Origin: Peronospora farinosa
Taxonomy: Eukaryota; Oomycota; Peronosporomycetes; Peronosporales; Peronosporaceae
Direction of reading: 5' to 3'
Assembly (NCBI GenBank): GCA_947646735.1
Contig: CANTFK010000017.1
Span: 477,836-541,835 of the forward strand
DNA length: 64,000 bases
Below, piece by piece: positions 22,433 through 31,854 of the stretch. The notes under the pieces were generated by a model that made no database searches, was not told where the DNA came from, and worked only from the letters and a program-made list of their open reading frames with translations. The translations under genes and the position numbers were made by a program. The stretch's first letter is position 1. Each line of letters opens with the position of its first letter.

Positions 22433-23078
22433 TGTAGCGGAGCTGCACAGCTCTTTATCCAGAGGAAGACTTTAGGCTGGAAGCCTCTTAGTTCTAGAGA
22501 ACTAAATAGAGTTAAGGCTAAAAGCCACTTGGTTCTAAGGAACTAATTAAAACGACTTAAAGTCACCCTGTTCTACAGTAAGGAACTAGGAAAGAGACTT
22601 TAGTCAGTCAAGCAATAAGCTTTAGGTTTAGAGAACCAACGCACAGAGTGCAAGAACAAGCTAGAAGCTTAGGGGTTCAGAGAACCAACGCACGAAGTGC
22701 ACAAGAGAACAAGTCAGAACGACTTGCGATCTTAAACTCAAAATGAGAACTGATTTTGTTTAGGCTTTAAGATTTTGTGAATAGTCCTACTCTAAGTACA
22801 CTACACTAGATTAATTACTATAATAGTAATTATTATATGCAGACTTTGCTATTGGACGACGTATCGTCTAAACATCTGTGTATGATGTACTTAATACAGC
22901 GTTATCGATTTATCGAATCCAAATCGATAAGATACGGTATTACCGAATACCTTATTAAAACGCTCATACTTAATACCTCTCTAAAGAGAAGTATCAAAAT
23001 GCATTATATGCAATACAAAGGAGAGTTTTAACGGAAACTCTCGGAAAGACGCTACAACCGTCGTGTAACCCCGTTACA
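22433..23078 (-). repeat. Element C 3' LTR
   Basis: About 646 bp, read on minus from TGTAACGGGG to the TACA end. It matches 37,277-37,921 and, inverted, 61,361-61,996. It contains a cluster of inverted repeats between about 22,900 and 23,010. Confidence 0.93.
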
Positions 23079-23090
23079 CCCTCCCCCACC
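23079..23090 (-). promoter_or_regulatory. Element C polypurine tract
   Basis: On minus this reads GGTGGGGGAGGG directly before the 3' LTR, the usual plus-strand-DNA priming site of an LTR element. Confidence 0.75.
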
Positions 23091-23109
23091 AGACTGACGT
23101 TCTCATAGA

Positions 23110-24093
23110 ATGTCACTCGACATCTTTCCTCTTAGAGGTAGTGCTTTAGCGAACGTTAAAATCTTCCGTTTTTTCAATGCACATAGCATGACGCCTCCTG
23201 GCAGTGAGTCACAGACTCTTCGGGACCTCATTGAAGACGACCTTGACGAAGCGGTTGATTACGAAAGTGACACCGTCTTTGTGGGACCCGATGGGTACCC
23301 TTTAGCCACCCTCACGGGTAAAGATGACACTAGTCATGCACCGAATCCGTTCCCTGAACGTGGCGCTGCAGATGCGCTAACAGCGTTACGTGACCCGCCT
23401 GACGTATCATTAACGGTAACCGTTACCAACCCACTCGACGAGCAGCAGCAGCAGACCATCGACCAAGAGGAAGGCGCCAAGCGCCGGACGAAGACTATGG
23501 CGAGACTTCAGGTCCACCGACAGTATAAGTTCAATTCACCTACAGTGGAAGAGCGCCTGAAAGTGGCATCTGGCCAGTCCCTTTCTGGCTGGGCCATTGG
23601 GCCTGAGGCCATTTCACCTGAGGATGTTGCCACGCGCACGGCACTTCGACAACGATATCTGGAACCCCACATCACTACACAAAGCCAATACTTGGCACGC
23701 CTTAACAGGCAAGTGCGCGGTGCGCCAGTTCCTCCCATAGAGGGTGTTCCCATCCTTGTTCGCGGGGGAAACCGAGGACGAAGAAGACACGGCTTTCAGC
23801 CGCTGGGCGCATTATGCGCGACGTTTAAGCAGCATGTGGGCCCTGCGGGCAAGTGCCGATGTGGCAGATGTTCGACTCGAGCGAAAGATGCGTACGATTA
23901 CGCTAAATTGAAGGCCCGGGGAAAATTGAAATCCCAACGAACGCATTATGCGTCTGCTACCCAGCATCCCAATGTTTCGGCTACCCCTGTAGCCGCGAGT
24001 CCACGACAGCCCGAGGCCGCAAACCCGCCTACCCTCACCATTAATGGTGAGAAGCGTCAGCGCCAACAGGCTGACCCTGCGCACGACGCTTAA
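23110..24093 (+). CDS. Antisense ORF of element C
   Basis: An intact ORF of 327 codons on the strand opposite to element C, beginning 31 bp inside the 3' LTR boundary and ending 53 bp beyond the stop of the sense pol frame (24,041). The product is hydrophilic. It has an acidic N-terminal part (DLIEDDLDEAVDYESD), a QQQQ run, a basic middle (NRGRRRHG), a CRCGRC cluster that could bind zinc, and a Lys/Arg/Pro-rich end. It has no similarity I can see to gag or pol or to the antisense proteins of A and B. Its position relative to the 3' LTR is the same as in A, B and D, so the LTR may provide its promoter. Function unknown. It may be an accessory protein or a chance ORF; intactness in an otherwise broken element favours the former. 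Confidence 0.6.
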   Translation: MSLDIFPLRGSALANVKIFRFFNAHSMTPPGSESQTLRDLIEDDLDEAVDYESDTVFVGPDGYPLATLTGKDDTSHAPNPFPERGAADALTALRDPPDVSLTVTVTNPLDEQQQQTIDQEEGAKRRTKTMARLQVHRQYKFNSPTVEERLKVASGQSLSGWAIGPEAISPEDVATRTALRQRYLEPHITTQSQYLARLNRQVRGAPVPPIEGVPILVRGGNRGRRRHGFQPLGALCATFKQHVGPAGKCRCGRCSTRAKDAYDYAKLKARGKLKSQRTHYASATQHPNVSATPVAASPRQPEAANPPTLTINGEKRQRQQADPAHDA

Positions 24094-24174
24094 AAACGTC
24101 CACGGCGTATGGGCAATCCTGCCGAAGGGGAACCTCAAACTCCCATGAGTTCCACGACTCGGGATAACCCCGCC
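24041..24174 (-). pseudogene. Element C pol 3' end (chromodomain C-terminal half)
   Basis: On minus, the frame from 31,855 upstream resumes here once element A and one TSD copy are removed. It supplies the second half of a chromodomain (a GYPESWNSWE-type segment and a DCPYAVDVF-like helix) and stops with TAA at 24,041. This confirms that A landed inside the chromodomain codons of C. Confidence 0.85.
24170..24174. repeat. Element A target-site duplication, left (CCGCC)
   Basis: CCGCC before the 5' LTR is repeated exactly at 31,850-31,854 after the 3' LTR. A 5-bp duplication is normal for Gypsy integrase. Confidence 0.92.
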
Positions 24175-24516
24175 TGTAATGGGCTACATTACACATATAG
24201 CATTAACACAAATAAACAATTACATGTGTAGGCAGGTGCTGAGCCCGAATAGCGGGCACAGCGTGGTAATTTATTATTGGTTTATTATTGGGCCTAAAGT
24301 CCCCAATATGGACCAATGATAAATCAACCTGAAATTGTGTGGTTCCCGAAAGGCGGGAACACTGTCGTATTTATTACGACTAAAATCTTCGTAATTAGTA
24401 CGAATTAAAACCAAAATAAAAATCAGAGTTAAATTTACTTAATACCTAATACTTGGGCTTGAGTCTTCCTCGAGCGCGCGTGTAAGCTATTGACGGTACG
24501 TTCTAGCCCCGTTACA
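24175..24516 (+). repeat. Element A 5' LTR
   Basis: It runs from TGTAATGGGC to CCCCGTTACA, 342 bp. Inside are several inverted repeats: GTAAT/ATTAC at the start, GCCCG/CGGGC, a long TTTATTATTGG / CCAATGATAAAT pair and GTTCCCG/CGGGAAC. Confidence 0.95.
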
Positions 24517-24534
24517 CCTGGTAGCACTTTGTAG
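24517..24534 (+). promoter_or_regulatory. Element A primer-binding site
   Basis: CCTGGTAGCACTTTGTAG follows the LTR. TGGTAGCA fits the complement of an initiator-tRNA-Met 3' end (GCTACCA). Element B has TGGTAGCACTTCG at the same place and element D has TGGTATCACT. Confidence 0.6.
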
Positions 24535-24542
24535 TCCTTCCT

Positions 24543-25592
24543 ATGCCCGAGTTTGGGATGAGCGAATCGTCGTACTTTGACGCTCCAGATTTATTTCTGG
24601 AGCACGCGACCTTCCCCCATCTTACTGGTGTTGAGTGGGAAGCCCTTAATCGCCTCGCGGCGATATCGGGAGAGGCATTCGTCGCGTCGTTGATGAGATC
24701 AGCGACCCCTGACGCGCAACGTCTCGCCATACATGAGTTTATGGCACGCGAGCTCGCCGAATCCAACCGGCGAGGCTTAACTCCCTCGCGCCCTTCACGT
24801 AATGAGGCCGTGAAGATGGAAACCTCCTCCTACTCTGGAGAAGGTAAGGACCGGTTATCGCTGAACCGGTGGTTCCGAGAAGTTGATATCGCCATCGCCT
24901 CGAGACTTCTTGAGGCTCCACAGGCGAAGGTCAACTTTCTTCTTTCCCGCCTCACCGGGAAGGCCAAGGAGTGGGCCCTTGGTAAACTCGTTGTGGACGA
25001 GCACGCATTTCCCACCTTGGATACCATCCAGGACGATCTCCGTCTTGCCTTCGAGCCACCACAAGAGGAGAAACTGGTGCGATCAAGATTCCTGTCGATG
25101 CGACAGGGTAAAATGGCGATGCGCGACTACGTACAGATGGCTAGGCATCTGGCGTCGTGTATTATCACGCACCCCATGGACATGTACACACAGGTGAATG
25201 TCTTTGTCGATGGTATGCGTGAGGGGCAGACCCGCTTATCGCTGGAGCGCGCCGAGCCTGCCACATTGGAGGAGGCATTCGCCATCGCACTCCGTGAAGA
25301 CTTTAGGGTCACAAAGGCCTATGCCAAACCCTCGGTCGTCAGCGTTCCCCGGCCTTCTGGCCCAGAACCTATGGAGATCGACGTTATTGAGTCGTCGGGT
25401 GACCGACGACGTGTCTTTCATCATAAAGGTGACGCTCGCACCGGTCGTCAAATGGTTTGCTTTCGTTGTCGCAAGCCAGGACATCGCGCGGCAGAGTGCC
25501 GTGCGCCAGCTCCAATATCGGTGCAAGTAGTGGACGCCCATCATGAGGGTGCTGTACCGGCCGTACGTCCCAAAAACGGTCGGGACCAGTAG
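24543..25592 (+). CDS. Element A Gag
   Basis: An intact frame of 349 residues from ATG to TAG. The capsid-like retrotransposon gag domain covers about residues 100-230 ([39 protein letters not shown]). A CCHC zinc knuckle, [14 protein letters not shown], lies near residue 305 and would bind the element RNA. The stop codon lies inside a stem-loop and behind a slippery sequence, and pol continues in the -1 frame. The product would form cytoplasmic virus-like particles (family knowledge). Confidence 0.92.
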   Translation: MPEFGMSESSYFDAPDLFLEHATFPHLTGVEWEALNRLAAISGEAFVASLMRSATPDAQRLAIHEFMARELAESNRRGLTPSRPSRNEAVKMETSSYSGEGKDRLSLNRWFREVDIAIASRLLEAPQAKVNFLLSRLTGKAKEWALGKLVVDEHAFPTLDTIQDDLRLAFEPPQEEKLVRSRFLSMRQGKMAMRDYVQMARHLASCIITHPMDMYTQVNVFVDGMREGQTRLSLERAEPATLEEAFAIALREDFRVTKAYAKPSVVSVPRPSGPEPMEIDVIESSGDRRRVFHHKGDARTGRQMVCFRCRKPGHRAAECRAPAPISVQVVDAHHEGAVPAVRPKNGRDQ

Positions 25593-25612
25593 GTGCAGGG
25601 CGCCCTACTGGT
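25571..25612 (+). promoter_or_regulatory. Element A probable -1 frameshift signal at gag/pol
   Basis: C-AAA-AAC (25,571-25,577, in the Gag frame) is followed by a 7-8-nt spacer and a stem ACCAGTAGG (25,585-25,593) pairing with CCTACTGGT (25,604-25,612). The Gag stop TAG (25,590-25,592) is in the stem. The Pol frame is -1 relative to Gag and passes through as P-V-G-A-G-R-P-T-G. Confidence 0.65.
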
Positions 25613-27808
25613 TGGAACGGAGGTCCGGGTCCCCCGGTGGCAGCCTAACCTTCCAGTCCTCCTGCGCTACGCGCACGGTTAAATGCCACCACTACGAGTG
25701 GTGATTCACGTCTAATTATTGTCAGTTTACATGTCGCCGGCGTCCGGCGACCTCTGCGAGCACTCCTGGACTCAGGAGCAACAAACAATTTCTTTCGTGA
25801 ATCTTGTTTGTCGATGCTGCCTCCCAGCATTCAGGTCCGTGAGGGACCTGGCCAAGTCGTCGTCAAGTTGGCTGACGGGAAACCACACCGCGTATCGCGG
25901 CGCGAAGTGTCGTTGCCGTATACGTTTGATGGCTTTCGCAGTAATGATGATTTCTTGGTGATCGCAATGAATTATGCATTCGATTGCATACTGGGCATGC
26001 CATGGTTGGCACGTTATAAGCCCCAGATCGACTGGTTAGCCAGATCAGTGAGACGTCGACGCAAATTCGATGTCAGTGAAGTGTTTACCCATCTCTTGGT
26101 ATCTCCAAGTGACTGGCCGAACGTCACAGTCGTGGATCGTGATTCCACGACTTTGGCGGTGCACAGAGCGAGCGATGGCCCTCTCTGCACTGCCTGTGCT
26201 GTTCTTCGAGACACAAGTGACAGTGACTCCTCGCTACAGAGCGAAGAGGACGACGAGGACGACGCGGTCGAACAGGGGTTCCCGCGCGTCATTAATGCGG
26301 TTGAACAGGGGTTCCCGCACGTGAATGCAGTGGTTGAACCGGGGTTCCCATCTGCACCTATTGTGGTCGAGAAGGGGCTCCCACAAGGGAATTGTGGCGA
26401 CGAGCAAGAGCTCGCCAGCGAGTGTGACGTGGACGGACAGGAGTCCCCACGCGAGAGCATGATGGTCGAACCGGGGTTCCCATCATCACCCACTGTGGTC
26501 GAACCGAGGTTCCCACATGGGCATACTGTGGTTGAGCAGGGGCTCCCACGCGGGTTTACGGCGGCCGAGCAGGAGCTCCCGCATCAAGTGTCGACGGTCG
26601 AGTTTGGGGTACTCCCGTTTAGTGTTTCCGGCATCTTGGATGACGACATCCAGTGCTTAGAGGGGGGTGATGGTTTATCACCTGACTGCGGTTCGCCAGC
26701 TTCGAGTAGTGACTCGAAGCACGATGGGGACAGCAGCACCGAGAATTTAGCGTTGGAATGTGTCCACGCTATCGTGTACGTGGAAGGGAGTCTACAAAGG
26801 CGCCAATATATCGAGGTCGAGAGTCCTCCTCGTAATGCGTCTTCCATTACAAGTCTTCCAGGGCTTTCCTGGAAGCATTTCCTACGTGACCTTAAGGGAG
26901 GCACTGTGGAACAAGTGTGTCTAATCACCAACGAGGTGGTTACCGTGGCAAACGAGGAGCATATGGCGCGTCCTCGAAGCGCAGATCCGAATTCTGCGCG
27001 TGAAGAAAGGTTTGCATCACAGTCATGGGAGGCCCTGCGAGAGTCTGGTAACCCCGTCTACGACATTGCTCGTGAGTATGCAGACGTGTTCCCGGACAAG
27101 ATCCCGGCTGAACTTCCTGCGGACCGCGGTGTTCGGCACGAGATTGATCTCGTGCCAGGGTCGAAGTATTGTGTGACACGGAAGTGGCCGTTGCCTCGAG
27201 ATCAAGTCGAAGCTATTGACGCATTCTTTGAAGGTCGCCGCAAAGCGGGTCATGTGCGGGAGAGTATCTCACCACATTCGAGTCCAACCTTCTGCGTGAA
27301 GAAGGCTACGGGAGGCTGGCGGATAGTGCATGCGTTCAATAAGTTGAATGATGCCACTATTCCTGCGCAAACGCCAATTCCCAGGAAGGACATGGTGCTG
27401 AATGCCATGTCAGGTAGTGTCATCTTCAGTGCCATCGACTTGACCGATGGCTTTTACCAGATTTTGGTGCGCCCGAGCGATATCCCACTCACCGCGGTGA
27501 GCACCCCGAGTGGCATGTTATGGGAGTGGCTGGTAATGCCACAAGGGTTGAAGAACGCTCCGGCCACTTTCAATCGCATGGTGTCTCAAGTATTGAGACC
27601 TCTTCGGAACTTTGCCCCAAGTTATTTTGACGATATCTTCGTCCATAGTCGCGCCGAGAGCAACCTCAACGATGTCCAAGTTCACCTTCAACACCTGAAG
27701 CAAGTGTTTCAAGTTATGCGGGACAACAAGTTGTACGCGAATCTCAAGAAGTGTGTCTTTTGTGCACCGGAGATTCCGGTGTTAGGTTGCTATGTGAGTT
27801 CGAGCTGA
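25593..27808 (+). pseudogene. Element A pol: protease, repeat linker and RT
   Basis: The Pol frame carries the aspartic protease motif [11 protein letters not shown] (about 25,764-25,796). A stop (TAA, about 25,650) lies before it. A tandem-repeat linker follows, then the RT with [36 protein letters not shown] and the catalytic [10 protein letters not shown] (about 27,622-27,650). The frame breaks near 27,797 where a short deletion removes the NKEGV segment seen in element B. RT and protease active sites themselves are intact. Confidence 0.9.
26255..26620 (+). repeat. Element A protease-RT linker repeats
   Basis: About nine imperfect units of roughly 30-36 bp encode variants of [14 protein letters not shown]. 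They separate protease from RT. Element B has the same repeat type in the same place, C and D have unrelated repeats there. Confidence 0.85.
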
Positions 27809-29504
27809 TCCAGAGAAGGTGTCGTCCATCTGTTCTTGGCCCACGCCCAAGAACCCTACGGAGTTGCGCCAGTGGCTCGGCTTGGCTAATTATTTGCACA
27901 AGTATACGAAGGATTATGCTGGTTCTATCCAGCCTTTGTCGTCACTCTTGAAGAAAGACGCCACGTGGTTGTGGCGTCCCGAGCACCAAGCAGCCTTCGA
28001 AGCAGTAAAGAAGAGCCTAGCGTCAGCGCCAGTCCTGGTCCTACCAGACGATTCCAAGCCGTTCCACGTGGTTTGCGACGCCAGTGATTTTGCAATCGGT
28101 TGTGCCCTCATGCAATTTGATGATGAGGGCCGTGAACGAGTCGTGAGCTATCAGTCGCGACAGATGAAGCCAGCTGAGAAGAACTATCCGGTTCACGACA
28201 AGGAATTATAAGCGATGCGCTATGCACTCATCAAGTTTCGCGTGCATCTCCTTGGTGAAAGTACGTTTGCTTTGTACACCGATCATGCATCGCTGCGCAC
28301 AGCGATGAAGAGCCCACACCTGTCCCAACGGATGGCACGATGGCTCTCATTCTTCTCTGAGTACAACTTCGTCGTGCATTACAAGCCAGGCAAGACCAAT
28401 ATTCTCGCTGACGCCTTGTCACGACGTCCCGACTACGATCCTCGGACTGCTCTGAGTCGCCAGGCTACTGATGACGAGGACGATGATGACCGATGTGCAA
28501 TGTGTGTATCGCTGAACTTAACTCGGGTTACACCCGAGCCGTGTTTATTTGATGAGATCGTCGCAGCGTACAAGGGTGACTCAGATTATGCAGACATTAT
28601 CGAGTATCTGCGTGCTCCCAGCGATGCTGCACTGGGAGCATTATCCCGTACCAAGCGCGACCATATTCATCGATACAGTTTAGATGGCGATTTGCTTCTG
28701 TGTAGCATCGACCAATTCGATTCTCCTCGCACGGTGATTGCCAATGACATGGATTTGCGTGCAAGAATCATTCACGAGTATCACGATGCTCCTGCTGGCG
28801 GCCATTTAGGCCGCGAAAAGACTTTCGCGGCTGTGTCTCGAGACTTCTTCTGGCCCCACATGTATAAGTGGGTACGCAACTGGATCCGAACGTGCGAAAT
28901 ATGCCAGCGTGTGAAGCCATCTCCATCGTCACAGGCTCCCTTGCGATCGTTGCCAATTGCAGCAGAGGCCTGGAGATCAGTTTCGATGGACTTTATCTTC
29001 GGGCTTGCGCCCGATAGCCAAGCTCGAACGGGCATCTTGGTCTTTGTTGACAGATTCAGCAAGATGACACATCTCGTGCCTGTTCACGCTAAGGTCACCG
29101 CGGCAGAGACCGCGGCGCACTTCATCGACGCGGTGTTCCGTCATCATGGCCTTCCAGAAAATATTGTTTCGGACCGTGATCCGCGATTTACGTCCGCATT
29201 TTGGACATCACTTTTCGAGCTCCTCGGGACAAAACTGCTGATGTCGACGGCAGCCCATCCGGAAACGGATGGGCAGACCGAGCGCGTGAACCGAGTCCTC
29301 GAAGATGTTCTTCGGAGTTATGCTACGTCATTTACAAGTTGGAGTGCATTTTTACCACTCGCTGAGTTCGCACTCAACAACGCCGTACACGCGTCTACAG
29401 GGTTGACGCCATTTTTTGTGAATTCGGCTCGACACCCTCGTGTTCCTACTGTCCTGGCCGTGGGGCGACCCACAACACCTAGTGGCTCCACACAGGGGGG
29501 ATAA
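27809..29504 (+). pseudogene. Element A pol: RNase H and integrase
   Basis: RNase H (FHVVCDASDFAIGCALMQ, YTDHASLRT) is cut by a stop TAA at 28,209-28,211 where the homologue has a leucine codon. The integrase follows: the HHCC zinc domain (HEYHDAPAGGHLGREKTF to CEICQR, about 28,770-28,912) and the DD-E core with MDFIFGL (about 28,987), SDRDPRF (about 29,170) and QTERVNR (about 29,275). The frame ends at 29,504 near a run of six G, a likely slip point. Confidence 0.9.
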
Positions 29505-30890
29505 AGGTGATAAACAAGGATCGAGTGCAGCTCACGGTATTTTGAGCGCGAATGCAGTAACACGATCCAAGGCAAAGACGGCCATTTTGACGCCACAAGA
29601 CGTGGCGTCCCCATTAGCTCGATGGACTGCGCAGACATTGATTGACCCGTCTTCGGGTAAGCGTTCCCCTACTGCCAACTACGCGCCGATTGAGTCGGCG
29701 CGACCAATTGATGACATGGCCGTGTCGGAATTTATACTCCAACGTCAAGCCATCACCAGGTTTGTACGCGACGCACTACAAACTGCTGTAGACCTACAGA
29801 AGGAGAACGCTGACAAACATGGAAGAAAGAACATGAGAAAGTTTGAGAAAGGTGACCGTGTATTATTATCGACGGAAGGTTTAAGGGATTCTGCGGTCAC
29901 TAATCTGGGCGCGAGTAAACTCGCGCCACGCTTCATCGGTCCATTCAAGGTTCTGAAGTCAATTGGCGACGCTTATACACTCGACGTCCCCTCTTCACTG
30001 CGACTCCACCCGACATTCTATGTCGGGCGGCTGAAGGATATCGTCCGGCTACGCTTCACGGTTTGGCTCCGACGCCGGCTTCAGGGGTTCGTAAGTCGAA
30101 CGGCCTTCCCGTCGCGCTCGACGCGCCGATGACATGGGGCGGGGTCTCGATCCCGTCTGAACCTGACCAAGCATCTGGCGCTCCAGAATCCTTATCCGCT
30201 CGAGCAGTTCACGGTTCGACTGCCAGGTCTCACTCGAAGTCTTCTCCGCCTGGGCAGCACGTTCACTGGCAGCCTCAGCCTCCAGCCGAGCATCGGCAGC
30301 TATATTCACGGCCTGATCAACATCGTCCTGAGCAACCAGGACGCCAGCTCTACCACCGCGAGAGCCCTCCTCCGCTTGTTGATGCGGAGGGACAGGTGCG
30401 CTGGATTGTAGACCGCATTGTGGGTCACGAGGACCCTCCACAACCATTACTGCAGTCGGCTCATGAGAAGCGTGCGGTTCCATCCGTGCGTAGGTACCGA
30501 GTACGTTGGCTTGGATTCCCTCCCGAGCAGGATACATGGGAACCACGTTCCTCGCTCCTTCGTGACGTTCCAGATGTGGTTCTGTCGTATGAAGCCACGA
30601 AGTCGGACTATTCCAAGGCGGGCGAGCACGCGAACGCTCTCGTGACAAACGAGAGCGGTAAGGAGATTCACGTTGTCGGAAACGGGAACGATGACCAGAA
30701 CGAGAACGATGTCGCGAACGAGAACGACGCCGTGAACGAGAACGTCGCGGTGAATACATATCACGATTGCGAGGCGAGAATCGCGCAACTGGACGGACAA
30801 GCGAACGTGTCGCTGCCCTGCGCTGATGATCCCGCGGAGATTGTCTCCGCTGTCGCGAGTGGTGCTGCCAGCGAGGCGCACCACGAATAA
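29505..30890 (+). pseudogene. Element A pol C-terminus: GPY/F module and chromodomain
   Basis: In one frame up to 30,132 there is the integrase GPY/F-type module (LAPRFIGPFKVLKSIGDAYTL, HPTFYVGRLK). From 30,063 another frame runs to 30,890 with a chromodomain (WIVDRIVGHE, YRVRWLGFPPEQDTWEP, about 30,395-30,570), which in chromoviruses guides integration to modified histones. A frameshift near 30,040 separates them. The antisense ORF overlaps this region from 30,049. Confidence 0.85.
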
Positions 30891-31494
30891 CTGCGCTTCT
30901 CCGTTCGCTCAGACTTCGCTCATACTTTGCAATCCAACTTCGTTCGCGATCGCTGAGTGGACACTCAGCGATGTGTCGTCGCCATTCGTCATGAGTTGGG
31001 CGTGGAGTCGAGTCACAAGATTGGCATCCTTCATTGACATGGACAAAGCAGAGACGGTCCTCATTCCAAGCTTCCTCACACACTCTTTCGCGTAGCGCGC
31101 CGATGGAGTGATCGGCGCGAAGTTCCTCTCGATTGGCGAGCCATAACTGGAAGCTGCTACCATCCTCGAGCATCCGATTCCAACGTTGGATGAAGGCGCA
31201 CCAAGAACGTTGTAGAGCTTCATGCTCGATTCCATCAAGACCTTTCCCGCGCAGTTTTCGAAATCGGCGGAAGTATTCCCGCATCATGTCCAGTGAGTCC
31301 GGAGCGTGAGCTCCGGACAAGTCGTACAGCGACCAAGGTATGAGCTGCCGCGCCATGATGCTGGTTGATGCATTCCCGCTGATGTATCTTGGGCGTCCTG
31401 CTGGATTGGGTTCTGGGTCTCCGGACATTGCTTGTTCGTTTGTGGGCGAAGGGTTTTCGACAGTTGAGCACTCACGGTTGGTGAGTGCTGTCAT
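30049..31494 (-). CDS. Antisense ORF of element A, 481 residues
   Basis: An intact ATG-started frame opposite to pol, opening 14 bp inside the 3' LTR. Residues about 1-200 lie where no sense ORF exists (30,891-31,494). There the product shares with the element B antisense frame: an LxPWxLYxLxGA start block, MxxxFxRxRxxRGK, ALQRSWCAFI, a WLxxRE block, and LxxVHxxEGCxxC followed by WIAxYERSLSE. CQSC with downstream H and C could bind zinc. A long Ser/Arg stretch (RRSRSRRRSRSRHRSRS) and a coiled-coil-like end with AAQAEKTSSETWQSNRELLER follow. RS-type proteins bind RNA or splicing factors, so a role with element RNA is a guess. A promoter in the 3' LTR is implied by position. No known family was recognised. 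Confidence 0.7.
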   Translation of the reverse strand: MTALTNRECSTVENPSPTNEQAMSGDPEPNPAGRPRYISGNASTSIMARQLIPWSLYDLSGAHAPDSLDMMREYFRRFRKLRGKGLDGIEHEALQRSWCAFIQRWNRMLEDGSSFQLWLANREELRADHSIGALRERVCEEAWNEDRLCFVHVNEGCQSCDSTPRPTHDEWRRHIAECPLSDRERSWIAKYERSLSERRSAVIRGAPRWQHHSRQRRQSPRDHQRRAATRSLVRPVARFSPRNRDMYSPRRSRSRRRSRSRHRSRSGHRSRFRQRESPYRSRLSRERSRARPPWNSPTSWLHTTEPHLERHEGARNVVPMYPAREGIQANVLGTYARMEPHASHEPTAVMVVEGPRDPQCGLQSSAPVPPHQQAEEGSRGGRAGVLVAQDDVDQAVNIAADARLEAEAASERAAQAEKTSSETWQSNRELLERIRILERQMLGQVQTGSRPRPMSSARRARREGRSTYEPLKPASEPNREA

Positions 31495-31507
31495 GAGAAG
31501 GGGGTGA
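31495..31507 (+). promoter_or_regulatory. Element A polypurine tract
   Basis: GAGAAGGGGGTGA lies directly before the 3' LTR. Confidence 0.8.
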
Positions 31508-31849
31508 TGTAATGGGCTACATTACACATATAGCATTAACACAAATAAACAATTACATGTGTAGGCAGGTGCTGGGCCCGAATAGCGGGCACAGCGTGGT
31601 AATTTATTATTGGTTTATTATTGGGCCTAAAGTCCCCAATATGGACCAATGATAAATCAACCTGAAATTGTGTGGTTCCCGAAAGGCGGGAACACTGTCG
31701 TATTTATTACGACTAAAATCTTCGTAATTAGTACGAATTAAAACCAAAATAAAAATCAGAGTTAAATTTACTTAATACCTAATACTTGGGCTTGAGTCTT
31801 CCTCGAGCGCGCGTGTAAGCTAGTGACGGTACGTTCTAGCCCCGTTACA
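31508..31849 (+). repeat. Element A 3' LTR
   Basis: 342 bp, identical to the 5' LTR except for two substitutions by eye. CCGCC follows as target duplication (31,850-31,854). Confidence 0.96.
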
Positions 31850-31854
31850 CCGCC

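Larger units (their letters stand above)
24175..31849 (+). mobile_element. Gypsy element A, chromovirus, youngest of the nest
   Basis: A complete element of 7,675 bp with two 342-bp LTRs, a tRNA-type primer site, gag, a gag/pol frameshift signal, pol, chromodomain, antisense ORF, polypurine tract and exact target duplications. I count two substitutions between the LTRs (near 24,241 versus 31,574 and near 24,492 versus 31,825), so the insertion is recent, yet pol already has several lesions. Confidence 0.96.

Noticed and set aside
22837..23031. Short ORF within the family C LTR
   Set aside because: It recurs in all C LTRs only because the LTR does, and it covers the hairpin block.
29440..29520. 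Start of a separate gene at 29,440 in element A
   Set aside because: The frame begins in the overlap with the integrase frame and continues as the GPY/F module, so it is pol after a frameshift.
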